From Streptomyces corallincola (GTDB lineage: Bacteria > Actinomycetota > Actinomycetes > Streptomycetales > Streptomycetaceae), in assembly GCF_019104725.1 (NCBI RefSeq), contig NZ_JAHRXF010000018.1, forward strand, positions 41,066 to 105,065: DNA of 64,000 nt, in the 5' to 3' direction. Positions within the stretch are counted from its first letter, which is position 1. Each line of letters opens with the position of its first letter. Below the pieces are notes generated by a model. That model saw only the letters and a list, made by a program, of their open reading frames with translations, was not told the DNA's origin and did not search any database. Below are positions 23,924-32,337 of the stretch, piece by piece. The position numbers and the translations under genes were made by a program.

Positions 23924-25129
23924 ATGGCCCGTCTCGCGCAGACCGCCGGTCTGACCGACGTGCAGCAGGAGATCGTCTCCACCGTCCGGGACTTCGTGGA
24001 CAAGGAGATCATCCCGGTCGCCACCGGACTGGAGCACCGCGACGAGTATCCGCAGGCCATCGTGGACGGTCTGCGGGAACTCGGGCTGTTCGGGCTGATG
24101 ATCCCCGAGGAGTACGGCGGCCTCGGGGAGTCGCTGCTCACCTACGCGCTGTGCGTGGAGGAGATCGCGCGCGGCTGGATGTCCGTGTCGGGGATCATCA
24201 ACACCCACTTCATCGTGGCGTACATGCTGGGGCGGCACGGCACGCGGGAGCAGAAGGAGCACTTCCTGCCGCGCATGGCACTCGGCGACGTCCGGGGCGC
24301 GTTCTCGATGTCGGAGCCGGGGCTCGGTTCCGACGTGTCCGCGATCAGTTCCAAGGCGGTCCGGGACGGTGACGAGTACGTCCTCGACGGCCAGAAGATG
24401 TGGCTGACCAACGGCGGTACGTCCTCGCTGGTGGCCGTGCTGGTGCGCAGTGACGAAGGACACCCCGAGGGGACCCCGCCGCACCGGTCGATGACGACGT
24501 TCCTGGTGGAGAAGGAGCCCGGTTTCGGTGAGGTCCGGCCCGGTCTGACCATCCCCGGGAAGATCGACAAGATGGGCTACAAGGGCGTTGACACCACCGA
24601 GTTGATCATGGACGGTCTGCGGGTGCCCGCCGACCGGGTGCTCGGCGGGGCCACCGGCCGAGGTTTTTACCAAATGATGGACGGAGTGGAGGTCGGCCGC
24701 GTCAATGTGGCCGCCCGCGGCTGCGGTGTCGCACAGCGTGCCTTCGAACTCGGTGTCGGTTACGCACAGCAGCGGCACACCTTCGGCAAGCCGATCGCGG
24801 AGCACCAGGCGATCCAGTTCAAGCTGGCGGAGATGGCCACCAAGGTCGAGGCCGCGCACGCCATGATGGTCAACGCCGCACGTAAGAAGGACTCCGGGGA
24901 GCGCAACGACCTGGAGGCGGGCATGGCGAAGTACCTGGCCTCGGAGTACTGCAAGGAGGTCGTGGAGGACGCGTTCCGCATCCACGGCGGCTACGGCTTC
25001 TCCAAGGAGTACGAGATCGAACGCCTCTACCGGGAGGCTCCGATGCTGCTGATCGGTGAGGGTACCGCCGAGATCCAGAAAATGATCATCGGACGGAGGT
25101 TGCTCGAAGAGTATCGATTCCAGGGCTGA
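23924..25129 (+). CDS. acyl-CoA dehydrogenase, candidate methylsuccinyl-CoA dehydrogenase
   Basis: FAD-dependent acyl-CoA dehydrogenase of 401 residues with all family blocks: GLFGLMIPEEYGGLGESLL, AFSMSEPGLGSDVSAI (FAD binding), KMWLTNGGTSSL, the helix GCGVAQRAFELGVGYAQQR and the C-terminal HGGYGFSKEYEIERLYREAP with GEGTAEIQKMIIGRRL, where the catalytic Glu sits. The pathway step left unfilled by the other genes is methylsuccinyl-CoA to mesaconyl-CoA, so that activity is the best guess. The ribosome site AGGAG overlaps the end of the MaoC gene, 2 bases away. Confidence 0.92.
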   Translation: MARLAQTAGLTDVQQEIVSTVRDFVDKEIIPVATGLEHRDEYPQAIVDGLRELGLFGLMIPEEYGGLGESLLTYALCVEEIARGWMSVSGIINTHFIVAYMLGRHGTREQKEHFLPRMALGDVRGAFSMSEPGLGSDVSAISSKAVRDGDEYVLDGQKMWLTNGGTSSLVAVLVRSDEGHPEGTPPHRSMTTFLVEKEPGFGEVRPGLTIPGKIDKMGYKGVDTTELIMDGLRVPADRVLGGATGRGFYQMMDGVEVGRVNVAARGCGVAQRAFELGVGYAQQRHTFGKPIAEHQAIQFKLAEMATKVEAAHAMMVNAARKKDSGERNDLEAGMAKYLASEYCKEVVEDAFRIHGGYGFSKEYEIERLYREAPMLLIGEGTAEIQKMIIGRRLLEEYRFQG

Positions 25130-25141
25130 TTATCCCGGTAT

Positions 25142-25174
25142 GGGGTGTTTTTTCCGAGAAGAAGATCACACCCC
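25142..25174 (+). terminator. weak stem-loop after the acyl-CoA dehydrogenase
   Basis: GGGGTGT and ACACCCC pair around a 19-base T/A-rich loop just after the stop codon. Only a 7-bp stem, so it may attenuate rather than end transcription before psd. Confidence 0.3.
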
Positions 25175-25297
25175 GTAGACCGTCTTCGGCCGCCGACTCG
25201 GCTTCCTGGCTTGCCCAGTTGTGGCCCGCGAACGGTACGATCCCGGAAAGCCGCCGTCCCCCGTCCTGCGCGGCATCATCCGCTACGAAGGTCATCC

Positions 25298-25954
25298 ATG
25301 CCCCACAGCCAAACCTCTGCACACCGCGACCGCCTGGTAGGCGCACGCCTCGCGCGCGGAGCATCGCCGTGGCTTCTCCCGACCGTCGCCACCGCCGCCC
25401 TCAGTCTGGTACGCGCCCGCCGCTCGGGTGCCGCCAAGGCCGTCGCCGTGCCCGTCACCGCTCTCGCGGCGGGCATGCTGTGGTTCTTCCGCGACCCGGA
25501 GCGCGAGATCGCGCCCGGCAGGGTCATCTCGCCCGCCGACGGCGTGGTGCAGAGCATCATGCCCTGGAAGGACGGGCGCACCCGCGTCGCGATCTTCATG
25601 AGCCCGCTCAACGTCCACGTCAACCGCGCACCGCTGGCCGGTACCGTGACGTCCGTCGAGCACGTCCCCGGTGGCTTCGTTCCCGCCTTCAACAAGGAGA
25701 GCGAGAACAACGAGCGCGTAGTCTGGCATTTCGACACCGAACTCGGCGACATCGAGATGATCCAGATCGCCGGCGCGGTGGCCCGTCGCATCGTGCCCTA
25801 CCTCCCGTCGGGCACGAAGGTCGAACAGGGCGACCGGATCGGTCTGATCCGCTTCGGCTCGCGTGTCGATCTCTACCTGCCCGAAGGTGTGGAGATCGCG
25901 GTCGAGGTCGGACAGAAGACCGTGGCTGGGGTGACTCGCATTGACCGTGATTGA
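25298..25954 (+). CDS. psd: phosphatidylserine decarboxylase
   Basis: Makes phosphatidylethanolamine from phosphatidylserine at the membrane. A short (218-residue) archaeal/actinobacterial-type Psd with a hydrophobic N-terminal segment (about 24-65), the core VISPADGVVQSIMPW, HVNRAPLAGTV and the self-cleavage site in LIRFGSRVDLYLP, where the Ser becomes the pyruvoyl group. Start ATG at 25298 (MPHSQTSAHRD) after GAAGG. It overlaps pssA by 14 bases, so substrate synthesis and decarboxylation are co-expressed. A weak TTGCCC-N19-TACGAT promoter may lie at 25211-25241. Confidence 0.95.
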   Translation: MPHSQTSAHRDRLVGARLARGASPWLLPTVATAALSLVRARRSGAAKAVAVPVTALAAGMLWFFRDPEREIAPGRVISPADGVVQSIMPWKDGRTRVAIFMSPLNVHVNRAPLAGTVTSVEHVPGGFVPAFNKESENNERVVWHFDTELGDIEMIQIAGAVARRIVPYLPSGTKVEQGDRIGLIRFGSRVDLYLPEGVEIAVEVGQKTVAGVTRIDRD

Positions 25955-26792
25955 TCCTGAAACCCAGGCGGGCTGGGTGCCCGAGGCGGAGGCGTCCGAC
26001 GACGAGGAGGAGATGCCGCTCTCTCTGCGTCTGTCGATAGCGGACACCCTCACCCTCGGCAACGCGACGTGCGGCTTCATGGCGGTGTACTTCACCACCA
26101 CCGGCATCCTGATCCCGCACCTCACCGGAAGCCAGGAGTCCGGCATGGCCCGCCACAGCGCGGCCACGGCGGTCATCCTGATGCTGTGCGCGGCGATCTT
26201 CGACCTGTTCGACGGGCTCGTCGCGCGCAAGCTGCGCTCGTCCCCGATGGGCGCGGAGCTGGACAACCTCTCCGACCTCATCAGCTTCGGGCTCGCCCCC
26301 GCGTACTTCGTGCTCGTCTACGGCATGGTCGCCGACGACGCGCACCAGCGGGTGGCCGCGCTCGGGGCGATCGTGGTGCTGCTGGCGGTGGTGCTGCGGC
26401 TGGCCAGGTTCTCCTGCGTGACGCTCAAGGACGGCATGTTCCAGGGCATGCCCTCGCCGTTCGGCGCGCTCACCGTCGTCTCCATCGTGCTGCTGGAGCT
26501 GCCGTTCGTGGCGACCCTGCTGGCGATCCTCGGCACCGCCTGGCTGATGGTGAGCCGGGTCGAGTACCCGAAGCCGCGCGGGCGGCTCGCCGGGGCCGTC
26601 CTCGGCTGGATCGTCCTCTCGATGGGGCTGCTCGCCGCCTGGGCCCTCGACGCCCCCGGCGGTCAGCTCCTCCTCCAGACCGGCTGCGCCCTCCAGCTCG
26701 TCATGGGCGCCGTCATCCCCCTGTTCGCCACGGCCCGCCGGGTGAACAACTTCCGCGACAACCGCCGCGAGGCGCGTGCGGCGCAGTCGTAG
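25941..26792 (+). CDS. pssA: CDP-diacylglycerol-serine O-phosphatidyltransferase
   Basis: Integral membrane enzyme making phosphatidylserine from CDP-diacylglycerol and serine, ~283 residues with about seven hydrophobic helices. The CDP-alcohol phosphotransferase motif is DGLVARKLRSSPMGAELD followed by NLSD; the spacing after AR is seven residues, one fewer than the usual eight. The start is probably the TTG at 25941 (GGGGTG 7 bases before), or the GTG at 25947; both lie inside the end of psd. A strong hairpin follows the gene. Confidence 0.93.
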   Translation: MTVIDPETQAGWVPEAEASDDEEEMPLSLRLSIADTLTLGNATCGFMAVYFTTTGILIPHLTGSQESGMARHSAATAVILMLCAAIFDLFDGLVARKLRSSPMGAELDNLSDLISFGLAPAYFVLVYGMVADDAHQRVAALGAIVVLLAVVLRLARFSCVTLKDGMFQGMPSPFGALTVVSIVLLELPFVATLLAILGTAWLMVSRVEYPKPRGRLAGAVLGWIVLSMGLLAAWALDAPGGQLLLQTGCALQLVMGAVIPLFATARRVNNFRDNRREARAAQS

Positions 26793-26810
26793 TCGTAGTC
26801 GCCGTCTGTG

Positions 26811-26851
26811 ACAACCGGCCCCGGAAGCCTGAGGCTTCCGGGGCCGGTTGT
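26811..26851. terminator. perfect bidirectional terminator hairpin
   Basis: A 19-bp perfect inverted repeat (26811-26829 with 26833-26851, starting ACAACCGGCCCC) around a TGA loop sits between the converging pssA and glycerate kinase genes, 18 and 33 bases from their stops. It should stop transcription in both directions. Confidence 0.9.
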
Positions 26852-26884
26852 CTTCCGGCGCGGAGGGCGGGCGGCAGCGGCGGG

Positions 26885-28036
26885 TCAGGACAGGTGGGCG
26901 GTCGCCAGGCGGGCGGCCGTCCGTTGCAGGAGGGGGCCGGCCTGGGCGATGCAGCGGGCCGGGTCGGGTTCCAGGTCCGTGAGGGGGTAGGCGTGGGAGA
27001 TCCCGGCGGCGCGGAGGTCGGCCGGGGAGAGGGCGAGGCGTCCGCAGACGGCGACGACCCGCCTGCCCGCGGCACGCGCGGCGGCGGCGACCCCGGCGGG
27101 AGCCTTGCCGTGCAGCGTCTGCGCGTCGAGCGACCCCTCACCGGTGATGACCAGCGAGGCGCGCTCCAGCGCTGAGGAGAAGCCCAGCACGTCGAGCATC
27201 ACCGCGATGCCGGGCCGGAACCGCGCACCGAGCAGCAGCGCGCCGTACCCGATGCCCCCGGCGGCCCCCGCTCCGGCGGCGGAGGCGAGCGCGGCGCCCC
27301 GCAGCCCGGCGGCGTCGGCCAGGACCGCCGCGTACCGCCCGAGAGCCGCGTCCAGGACGGCGACGTCCGCCGCGGAGGCGCCCTTCTGCGGCCCGTACAC
27401 CGCCGCCGCGCCCGTGGGCCCGGTCAGCGGATTGTCCACGTCACTGGCGAGCACCAGCCCGACGGAGGACAGCCGGGTGTCCAGCCCGGACAGATCGGCG
27501 TGCGCCAGCCGCGCGAGCCCGCCGCCCCCCGGTCCCACGGGCTTGCCCCCGGCGTCCAGGAACCGCGCGCCGAGCGCGGTCAGCATGCCCGCGCCCCCGT
27601 CGGTGGTGGCGCTGCCGCCGACGCCGAACACGATGGTCCGCGCCCCCGCGTCCAGCGCGGCCCGCAGCAGCTCCCCTGACCCGTACGTGGACGCGGTGAG
27701 CGGTGCGCGCACCCCGTCCGGCAGCCGCTGGAGCCCGCTCGCCTCGGCCATCTCCACCACGGCGGTCTCCCCGCGCAGCGCGAACGCGGCGGTCACCTCC
27801 CGCCCGGTGGGCCCGGTGACCCGTGCCTCCCGGCGCGCGAACCCGGCCGCGACGGCCGCGTCCACCGTGCCGTCGCCGCCGTCGGCCACCGGCAGCGACT
27901 CGATCGCGGCCGTCGGTACGACCTCGCGCAGTCCGGCGGCGATCCGCTCGGCGACCTGTACGGCCGTCAGGGAGCCCTTGAACTTGTCCGCGGCGATCAG
28001 CACCCCGCGGCCCCCGTTCCGTGCAGCCTGCGTCAC
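26885..28036 (-). CDS. glycerate kinase
   Basis: ATP-dependent kinase of the GlxK/GarK family (383 residues), phosphorylating D-glycerate to 2-phosphoglycerate in the cytoplasm. Conserved blocks: GVLIAADKFKGSLTAVQVAE at the N-terminus, LPVADGGDGTVDA (active site), GVGGSATTDGGAGMLTALG and TGEGSLDAQTLHGKAPAGVA. The GTG at 28036 (VTQAARNGGRG) follows GAGGGAC; the open frame continues further upstream without a good start. It converges on pssA and is divergent from the FAD oxidoreductase gene. Glyoxylate released by the neighbouring CoA pathway could in principle feed it through glycerate, but that is speculation. Confidence 0.93.
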   Translation of the reverse strand: MTQAARNGGRGVLIAADKFKGSLTAVQVAERIAAGLREVVPTAAIESLPVADGGDGTVDAAVAAGFARREARVTGPTGREVTAAFALRGETAVVEMAEASGLQRLPDGVRAPLTASTYGSGELLRAALDAGARTIVFGVGGSATTDGGAGMLTALGARFLDAGGKPVGPGGGGLARLAHADLSGLDTRLSSVGLVLASDVDNPLTGPTGAAAVYGPQKGASAADVAVLDAALGRYAAVLADAAGLRGAALASAAGAGAAGGIGYGALLLGARFRPGIAVMLDVLGFSSALERASLVITGEGSLDAQTLHGKAPAGVAAAARAAGRRVVAVCGRLALSPADLRAAGISHAYPLTDLEPDPARCIAQAGPLLQRTAARLATAHLS

Positions 28037-28300
28037 GTCGCCCGTCCCTCGCTCTCGTGGTCCCGCCGAGTACGGGACCGGCCGCGCCGCAGCGACCATA
28101 ACCACTTCACCGACCCGCCCGTCATGCCCGCCGCCCACCGCGCCGTACCGGTAAGAACCGCCGTGCCCTCGCCGGTGCGCCGGGCCCCCTCCGGGACGGG
28201 GACGGGCCCGCGTCTTCAACTCCCGTGATTCCACTGAACCTTCACCTCACATGGCGACGTGTGACTCATCGGTCACTGATCGAGATTGAGGTGGTGTGTG

Positions 28301-30082
28301 ATGGACTCCAAGTCCAGCCGTCGTACTTTTCTGAGAGGCACCGCGGCAGCCGGTGTCGTAGGCATGACGGGGATGGCCGGGATGGGGCTGTCGGCGGAGT
28401 CCGCCGCGGCAGCGCCGTCGGCCGGGGGGACGACCCGTCCCACGGTCGCCGTGCTCGGCGGCGGTATCGCCGGGATGACCGCGGCGCACGAGCTCGTCGA
28501 GCGCGGTTTCGACGTCACCGTCTACGAGCGCCGCGTGCTGGGCGGCATGGCGCGCAGCATCCCGGTGCCCGGTACCGCGCGGGGCGGCCGTGCGGACCTG
28601 CCCGGCGAGCACTCGTTGCGGATCTATTTCGGCTTTTACCACGACCTTCCGGACACCCTGAAGCGCATCCCGGTCCCCGGCCGGGTGAACGGGGTCCACG
28701 ACAACCTCGTGGACGCCGGTGAGCTGGTGTTCGCGCACGACGGCGGCCGCGCCGACCTGCACGTCCCGCTGACGATCAACAAGCTGGACGCCATCACGCC
28801 GGACGCGCTGCTGGCGGTGGCGACGGGGCTCGCGGCGGGCGGTCTCCAGCTGCCGCCCGACGAGGCGGCCGTCTTCGCCCAGCGGGTGCTGGTCTACATG
28901 ACCAGCAGCGAGCAGCGCCGACTGGGGCAGTGGGACAACACCACCTGGCCCGACTTCCTGCGGGCCGAGGGCAAGTCGCAGGACTACCGGCGGGTCCTGG
29001 TGGACACCTTCACCCGTGCGCTGTCCGCGACGAAGACCGCCGACGCCAGCGCCCACACCACGGGTCTGGTCTTCGAGAACCTGCTGTTCAACATTCTCGG
29101 GCGGGGCAACGAGGGTGCGGTGGACCGGGTGATGAACGCCCCCACCAACGAGGCGTTCATCGACCCGTGGGAGCGCCATCTCACCTCGCTCGGGGTGCGG
29201 TTCCGCGTCGGCTGGTCGGTGGAGGACCTGGTGCTGAGCGGCGGCCGGATCAGCGCGGCGCAGGTCCGCGACCCCCAGGGCGTGGCCCAGCAGGCCAAGG
29301 CGGACTACTTCGTCTGCGCGCTGGACGTCCGCTCCGCCGCGCGCGTGTGGAACAAGGCCGTACGCGCGGCCGATCCCCAGCTGGCCACGGCGGCGACGCT
29401 GGACACCGAGTGGATGGCGGGCATCCAGTTCTACCTGGACCGCCGCACCCCGCTCGCCAACGGCCACACGTTCTACGTCGATTCGCCGTGGAAGCTGACC
29501 ACGACCACGCAGGCCGAGTTCTGGGACCGCGATCTGCCCGCCCAGTACGGCGACGGCCAGGTCAAGGAGATCGTGTCCACGATCATCGCCGAGTGGGACG
29601 TGCCGGGCGTGCTGTACGGCAAGCCCGCCAAGCAGCTCACCGCGGAGCAGATCTCCCGCGAGGTGTGGGCGCAGCTCAAGCTGAGCCTCAACGACACCGG
29701 TCAGACGGTGCTCACCGACAGTTCGCTGCTGACGTGGTTCCTGGACTCCGGAGTGACCGGGCTCGGCGGGCCGAACCCGCAGAGCGCCGACGAGCTGATG
29801 GTGCACCCGGTGGGTTCCTGGGCGCGGCGGCCCACCTCGCGCACGGCCATCCCGAACCTGGCGCTGGCCGGTGACTACGTGCGGGTGCCGATCAACGGCG
29901 CGTCGATGGAGGGTGCGAACTCCTCCGGCCGTCAGGCTGCGAACGTGGTGCTGGACGCGGCGGGTTCGCAGGCGTCCCGCGTGCCGGTCTTCGGCCTGAC
30001 CAAGGCGCCGGAACTCGAACTCCTGAAGGTCGGGGACCAGCAGCGGTACGCGGCCGGTCTGCCGAACCTGTTCGACGTGTGA
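28301..30082 (+). CDS. Tat-exported FAD-dependent oxidoreductase (amine oxidase/phytoene desaturase-like)
   Basis: Protein of 593 residues with a twin-arginine signal (SSRRTFLRGTAAAGVVG, residues 5-21) and a hydrophobic stretch ending in SAAAAPSA, so it should be folded with its cofactor and exported. The FAD-binding Rossmann motif follows at once: VAVLGGGIAGMTAAHELVER and TVYERRVLGGMARS. The C-terminal FAD contact is NLALAGDYVRVP with GASMEGANSSGRQAA. It resembles hydroxysqualene-dehydroxylase/carotenoid-desaturase-like proteins, but the substrate is unknown. The ATG at 28301 follows GAGGTGG. It is monocistronic, between a divergent kinase and a bidirectional terminator. Confidence 0.88.
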   Translation: MDSKSSRRTFLRGTAAAGVVGMTGMAGMGLSAESAAAAPSAGGTTRPTVAVLGGGIAGMTAAHELVERGFDVTVYERRVLGGMARSIPVPGTARGGRADLPGEHSLRIYFGFYHDLPDTLKRIPVPGRVNGVHDNLVDAGELVFAHDGGRADLHVPLTINKLDAITPDALLAVATGLAAGGLQLPPDEAAVFAQRVLVYMTSSEQRRLGQWDNTTWPDFLRAEGKSQDYRRVLVDTFTRALSATKTADASAHTTGLVFENLLFNILGRGNEGAVDRVMNAPTNEAFIDPWERHLTSLGVRFRVGWSVEDLVLSGGRISAAQVRDPQGVAQQAKADYFVCALDVRSAARVWNKAVRAADPQLATAATLDTEWMAGIQFYLDRRTPLANGHTFYVDSPWKLTTTTQAEFWDRDLPAQYGDGQVKEIVSTIIAEWDVPGVLYGKPAKQLTAEQISREVWAQLKLSLNDTGQTVLTDSSLLTWFLDSGVTGLGGPNPQSADELMVHPVGSWARRPTSRTAIPNLALAGDYVRVPINGASMEGANSSGRQAANVVLDAAGSQASRVPVFGLTKAPELELLKVGDQQRYAAGLPNLFDV

Positions 30083-30103
30083 TCCCGGACCGCCGTTGAC
30101 CGG

Positions 30104-30138
30104 CGGGGGTGTGCGGGGCAGGTCCCCACGCACCCCCG
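30104..30138. terminator. bidirectional terminator-like hairpin
   Basis: CGGGGGTGTGCGGGG pairs with CCCCACGCACCCCCG (two imperfect positions) around a 5-base loop, between the converging FAD oxidoreductase and ogt genes. Confidence 0.7.
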
Positions 30139-30156
30139 CTCTTCGGCCGACCGGGC

Positions 30157-30642
30157 TCAGAACAGCGCCGATCCCCGCTCGAAGTCCAGCAGTCGGCGCT
30201 TGCGGGCCACGCCGCCGCCGTACCCGGTGAGGTCGCCGCCCGCGCCGATCACCCGGTGGCAGGGCACGACGATGCTCACCGGGTTGCGCCCGTTGGCGAG
30301 GCCGACCGCGCGGGACGCGCCGGGATTGCCGAGGGCGGCGGCGAGTTCACCGTAGGAGCGGGTCTCGCCGTACGGGATGCGGGTGAGCTGGTCCCAGACG
30401 CTGCGCTGGAACGGGGTTCCGGGGAGCCGGAGTTCGAGGGTGAACTCGGTCAGCTCGCCCTCGAAGTAGGCCCCGAGCTGTTCCTCCGCCTCCGTGAAGA
30501 CGCCGGGGTCGCGGTCGCCGAAGGTCTCCAGCGGCGGGCGGTGGCGGTGGTCGGTCATGTAGAGGCCGCACAGGACGCCGTCGTCCGCGACCAGATGGAG
30601 CGGGCCGTAGGGGCTGTCCATGACGGTGTGCCGTTTCATCAT
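30157..30642 (-). CDS. ogt: methylated-DNA-[protein]-cysteine S-methyltransferase
   Basis: Suicide repair protein that removes methyl groups from O6-methylguanine onto its own Cys, 161 residues. The active site is IVVPCHRVIG with Cys128; GNPGASRAVGLANGRNP is the helix-turn-helix with the Arg finger, and GYGGGVARKRRLLDFE is the C-terminal signature. It overlaps the upstream Ada-AlkA gene by 4 bases, so the two alkylation-repair activities are co-translated. Confidence 0.95.
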   Translation of the reverse strand: MMKRHTVMDSPYGPLHLVADDGVLCGLYMTDHRHRPPLETFGDRDPGVFTEAEEQLGAYFEGELTEFTLELRLPGTPFQRSVWDQLTRIPYGETRSYGELAAALGNPGASRAVGLANGRNPVSIVVPCHRVIGAGGDLTGYGGGVARKRRLLDFERGSALF

Positions 30643-32183
30643 GAGGTTCCTCGTGACGTTCCTGAAGTTCCTGAAGTTCCCGGTGCCGGGAGGAAGTTGA
30701 CCGGGTGGTCGCCGGTGGCCCAGAGGTACTGCACGGCGTACGCCCGCCAGGGGCGCCAGGCTTCGGCGTGCGCGGTGAGCGCGGCCGGGGTCGCGGGCAG
30801 GCCGAGGTCGCGGGCGGCGCGGCGGATGCCGAGGTCGGTGGGGAGGAACGCGTCGGGGTCGCCCAGGGCCCGCATGGCGACGGTGTCCACGGTCCAGGGT
30901 CCGAAGCCGGGCAGGCCGAGCAGGAGGGCGCGGGTCTCCGCCCAGTCGGACCCGGCGCCCAGGCGCAGGCCGCCGTCCGCGAGCCGGGCGGCCAGGGTGG
31001 TGAGCGTGGTGCGCCGGGTGCGGGGCATGGCGAGGGTCGCGGGGTCCACGGCGGCGAGCGCCTCCGGGGACGGGAAGAGGTGGGTGAGTCCGCCCTCGGG
31101 GTCGTCGATCGGTTCGCCGTGCGCGGTGACCAGGCGGGCGGCGTGGGTGCGGGCGGCGGCCGTGGACACCTGCTGGCCGAGTACGGCGCGGACCGCGAAC
31201 TCGTTCTCGTCCACGGTGCGCGGCACCCGGCGGCCGGGTGCCTTGTCCACCAGCGGTGCGAGCAGCGGGTCGGCGCGCAGCCGGTCGTCCACGGCGACCG
31301 GGTCGGCGTCGAGGTCGAGCAGGCGGCGGCAGCGGCTGATGGCGACGGTGAGGTCGCGCAGGTCACCGAGGGTGAGGCGGCAGGCGATGTGGTCGGGGCG
31401 GGGCGAGAGCGCGACGATGCCGTGCCCGTACGGCAGCCGCAGCGTGCGCCGGTAGGCGCCGTCGCGCCACTCCTCCACGCCGGGCACAGCGGTGGCCGCG
31501 AGGTGGCCGAAGAGGTTGTCCGGGGTGAGCGGGGCCCGGAACGGCAGCCGCAGTTCCAGGGTGCCGGGGGTGGTCGCGGCGCGGCGCTCGGGGGTGCGGG
31601 CGCGCAGCTCGCCGGGGGCGGTGGCGAAGACCTCGCGGACGGTGTCGTTGAAGGTGCGGATGGAGGAGAACCCGGCGGCGAAGGCGATCTCGGCCATCGG
31701 CAGCGTGGTGGTCTCGATGAGCAGCCGCGCGGTGCGGGCGCGCTGGGCGCGGGCGAGGGCGAGGGGTCCGGCGCCGAGTTCGGCGCTTAGCTGGCGTTCG
31801 ACCTGGCGGGGGCTGTAGCCGAGACGGGCGGCGAGGCCGGTGACGCCGTCGCGGTCCACGACGCCGTCCGCGATCAGCCGCATGGCGCGGGCGACGAGGT
31901 CGGCGCGTTCGTTCCATCGCGGTGAGCCGGGGCTGGCGTCGGGTCGGCAGCGTTTGCAGGCGCGGTACCCGGCCTGCTGACAGGCGGCGGCGCTGGGGTG
32001 GAAGGTCATGTTCTCGGGGCGGGGGGTCACCGCCGGGCAGCTCGGACGGCAGTAGATCCCGGTGGTGCGGACGGCCGTGTAGAACCAGCCGTCGAACCGG
32101 GCGTCCTTGGAGCGCACGGCGCGTACGCAGTGTTCGCGGTCGAGGACTGTCCCGGCCCCGATGGCGGTCCCTGTGCTCTGCAT
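30639..32183 (-). CDS. Ada-AlkA fusion: methyl-sensing regulator and 3-methyladenine DNA glycosylase
   Basis: Adaptive-response protein of ~514 residues with three parts. The N-terminal Ada zinc domain has Cys45, Cys49, Cys76 and Cys79 (YCRPSCP and CKRCRP), the same spacing as E. coli Ada Cys38/42/69/72, where Cys38 takes methyl groups from phosphotriesters. An AraC-type helix-turn-helix follows at ~95-190 (MAEIAFAAGFSSIRTFNDTV). The C-terminal half is an AlkA glycosylase with the helix-hairpin-helix GLPGFGPWTVDTVAMR and the catalytic Asp in FLPTDLG. The start is uncertain: the ATG at 32183 gives MQSTGTAIGAG, and in-frame ATGs at 32234 and 32297 exist. It is coupled to ogt. Confidence 0.92.
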   Translation of the reverse strand: MQSTGTAIGAGTVLDREHCVRAVRSKDARFDGWFYTAVRTTGIYCRPSCPAVTPRPENMTFHPSAAACQQAGYRACKRCRPDASPGSPRWNERADLVARAMRLIADGVVDRDGVTGLAARLGYSPRQVERQLSAELGAGPLALARAQRARTARLLIETTTLPMAEIAFAAGFSSIRTFNDTVREVFATAPGELRARTPERRAATTPGTLELRLPFRAPLTPDNLFGHLAATAVPGVEEWRDGAYRRTLRLPYGHGIVALSPRPDHIACRLTLGDLRDLTVAISRCRRLLDLDADPVAVDDRLRADPLLAPLVDKAPGRRVPRTVDENEFAVRAVLGQQVSTAAARTHAARLVTAHGEPIDDPEGGLTHLFPSPEALAAVDPATLAMPRTRRTTLTTLAARLADGGLRLGAGSDWAETRALLLGLPGFGPWTVDTVAMRALGDPDAFLPTDLGIRRAARDLGLPATPAALTAHAEAWRPWRAYAVQYLWATGDHPVNFLPAPGTSGTSGTSRGTS

Positions 32184-32337
32184 GGGTCCAGCATCCGTCA
32201 GAGCGGGGGCGGCCGGCTGGCGGAAATCCGACATGGACGTGGGCCCGGCCTGCGGTGGTGCCGTGCCGGGCGGGGTGCGCAACCCCGTGCCGTACACGCG
32301 TTCGCCCGGTGCGCGGCGCGATCCCCGGCCGGCTCCC

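Noticed and set aside
26811..26851. Attachment site or small RNA at the long perfect palindrome.
   Set aside because: Position between converging genes and the stem-loop form fit a bidirectional terminator; no integrase or duplicated core sequence is present.
28301..30082. Carotenoid or hopanoid gene cluster membership for the FAD oxidoreductase.
   Set aside because: No phytoene synthase, squalene cyclase or other terpenoid gene lies nearby, and the Tat signal argues for an extracytoplasmic role.
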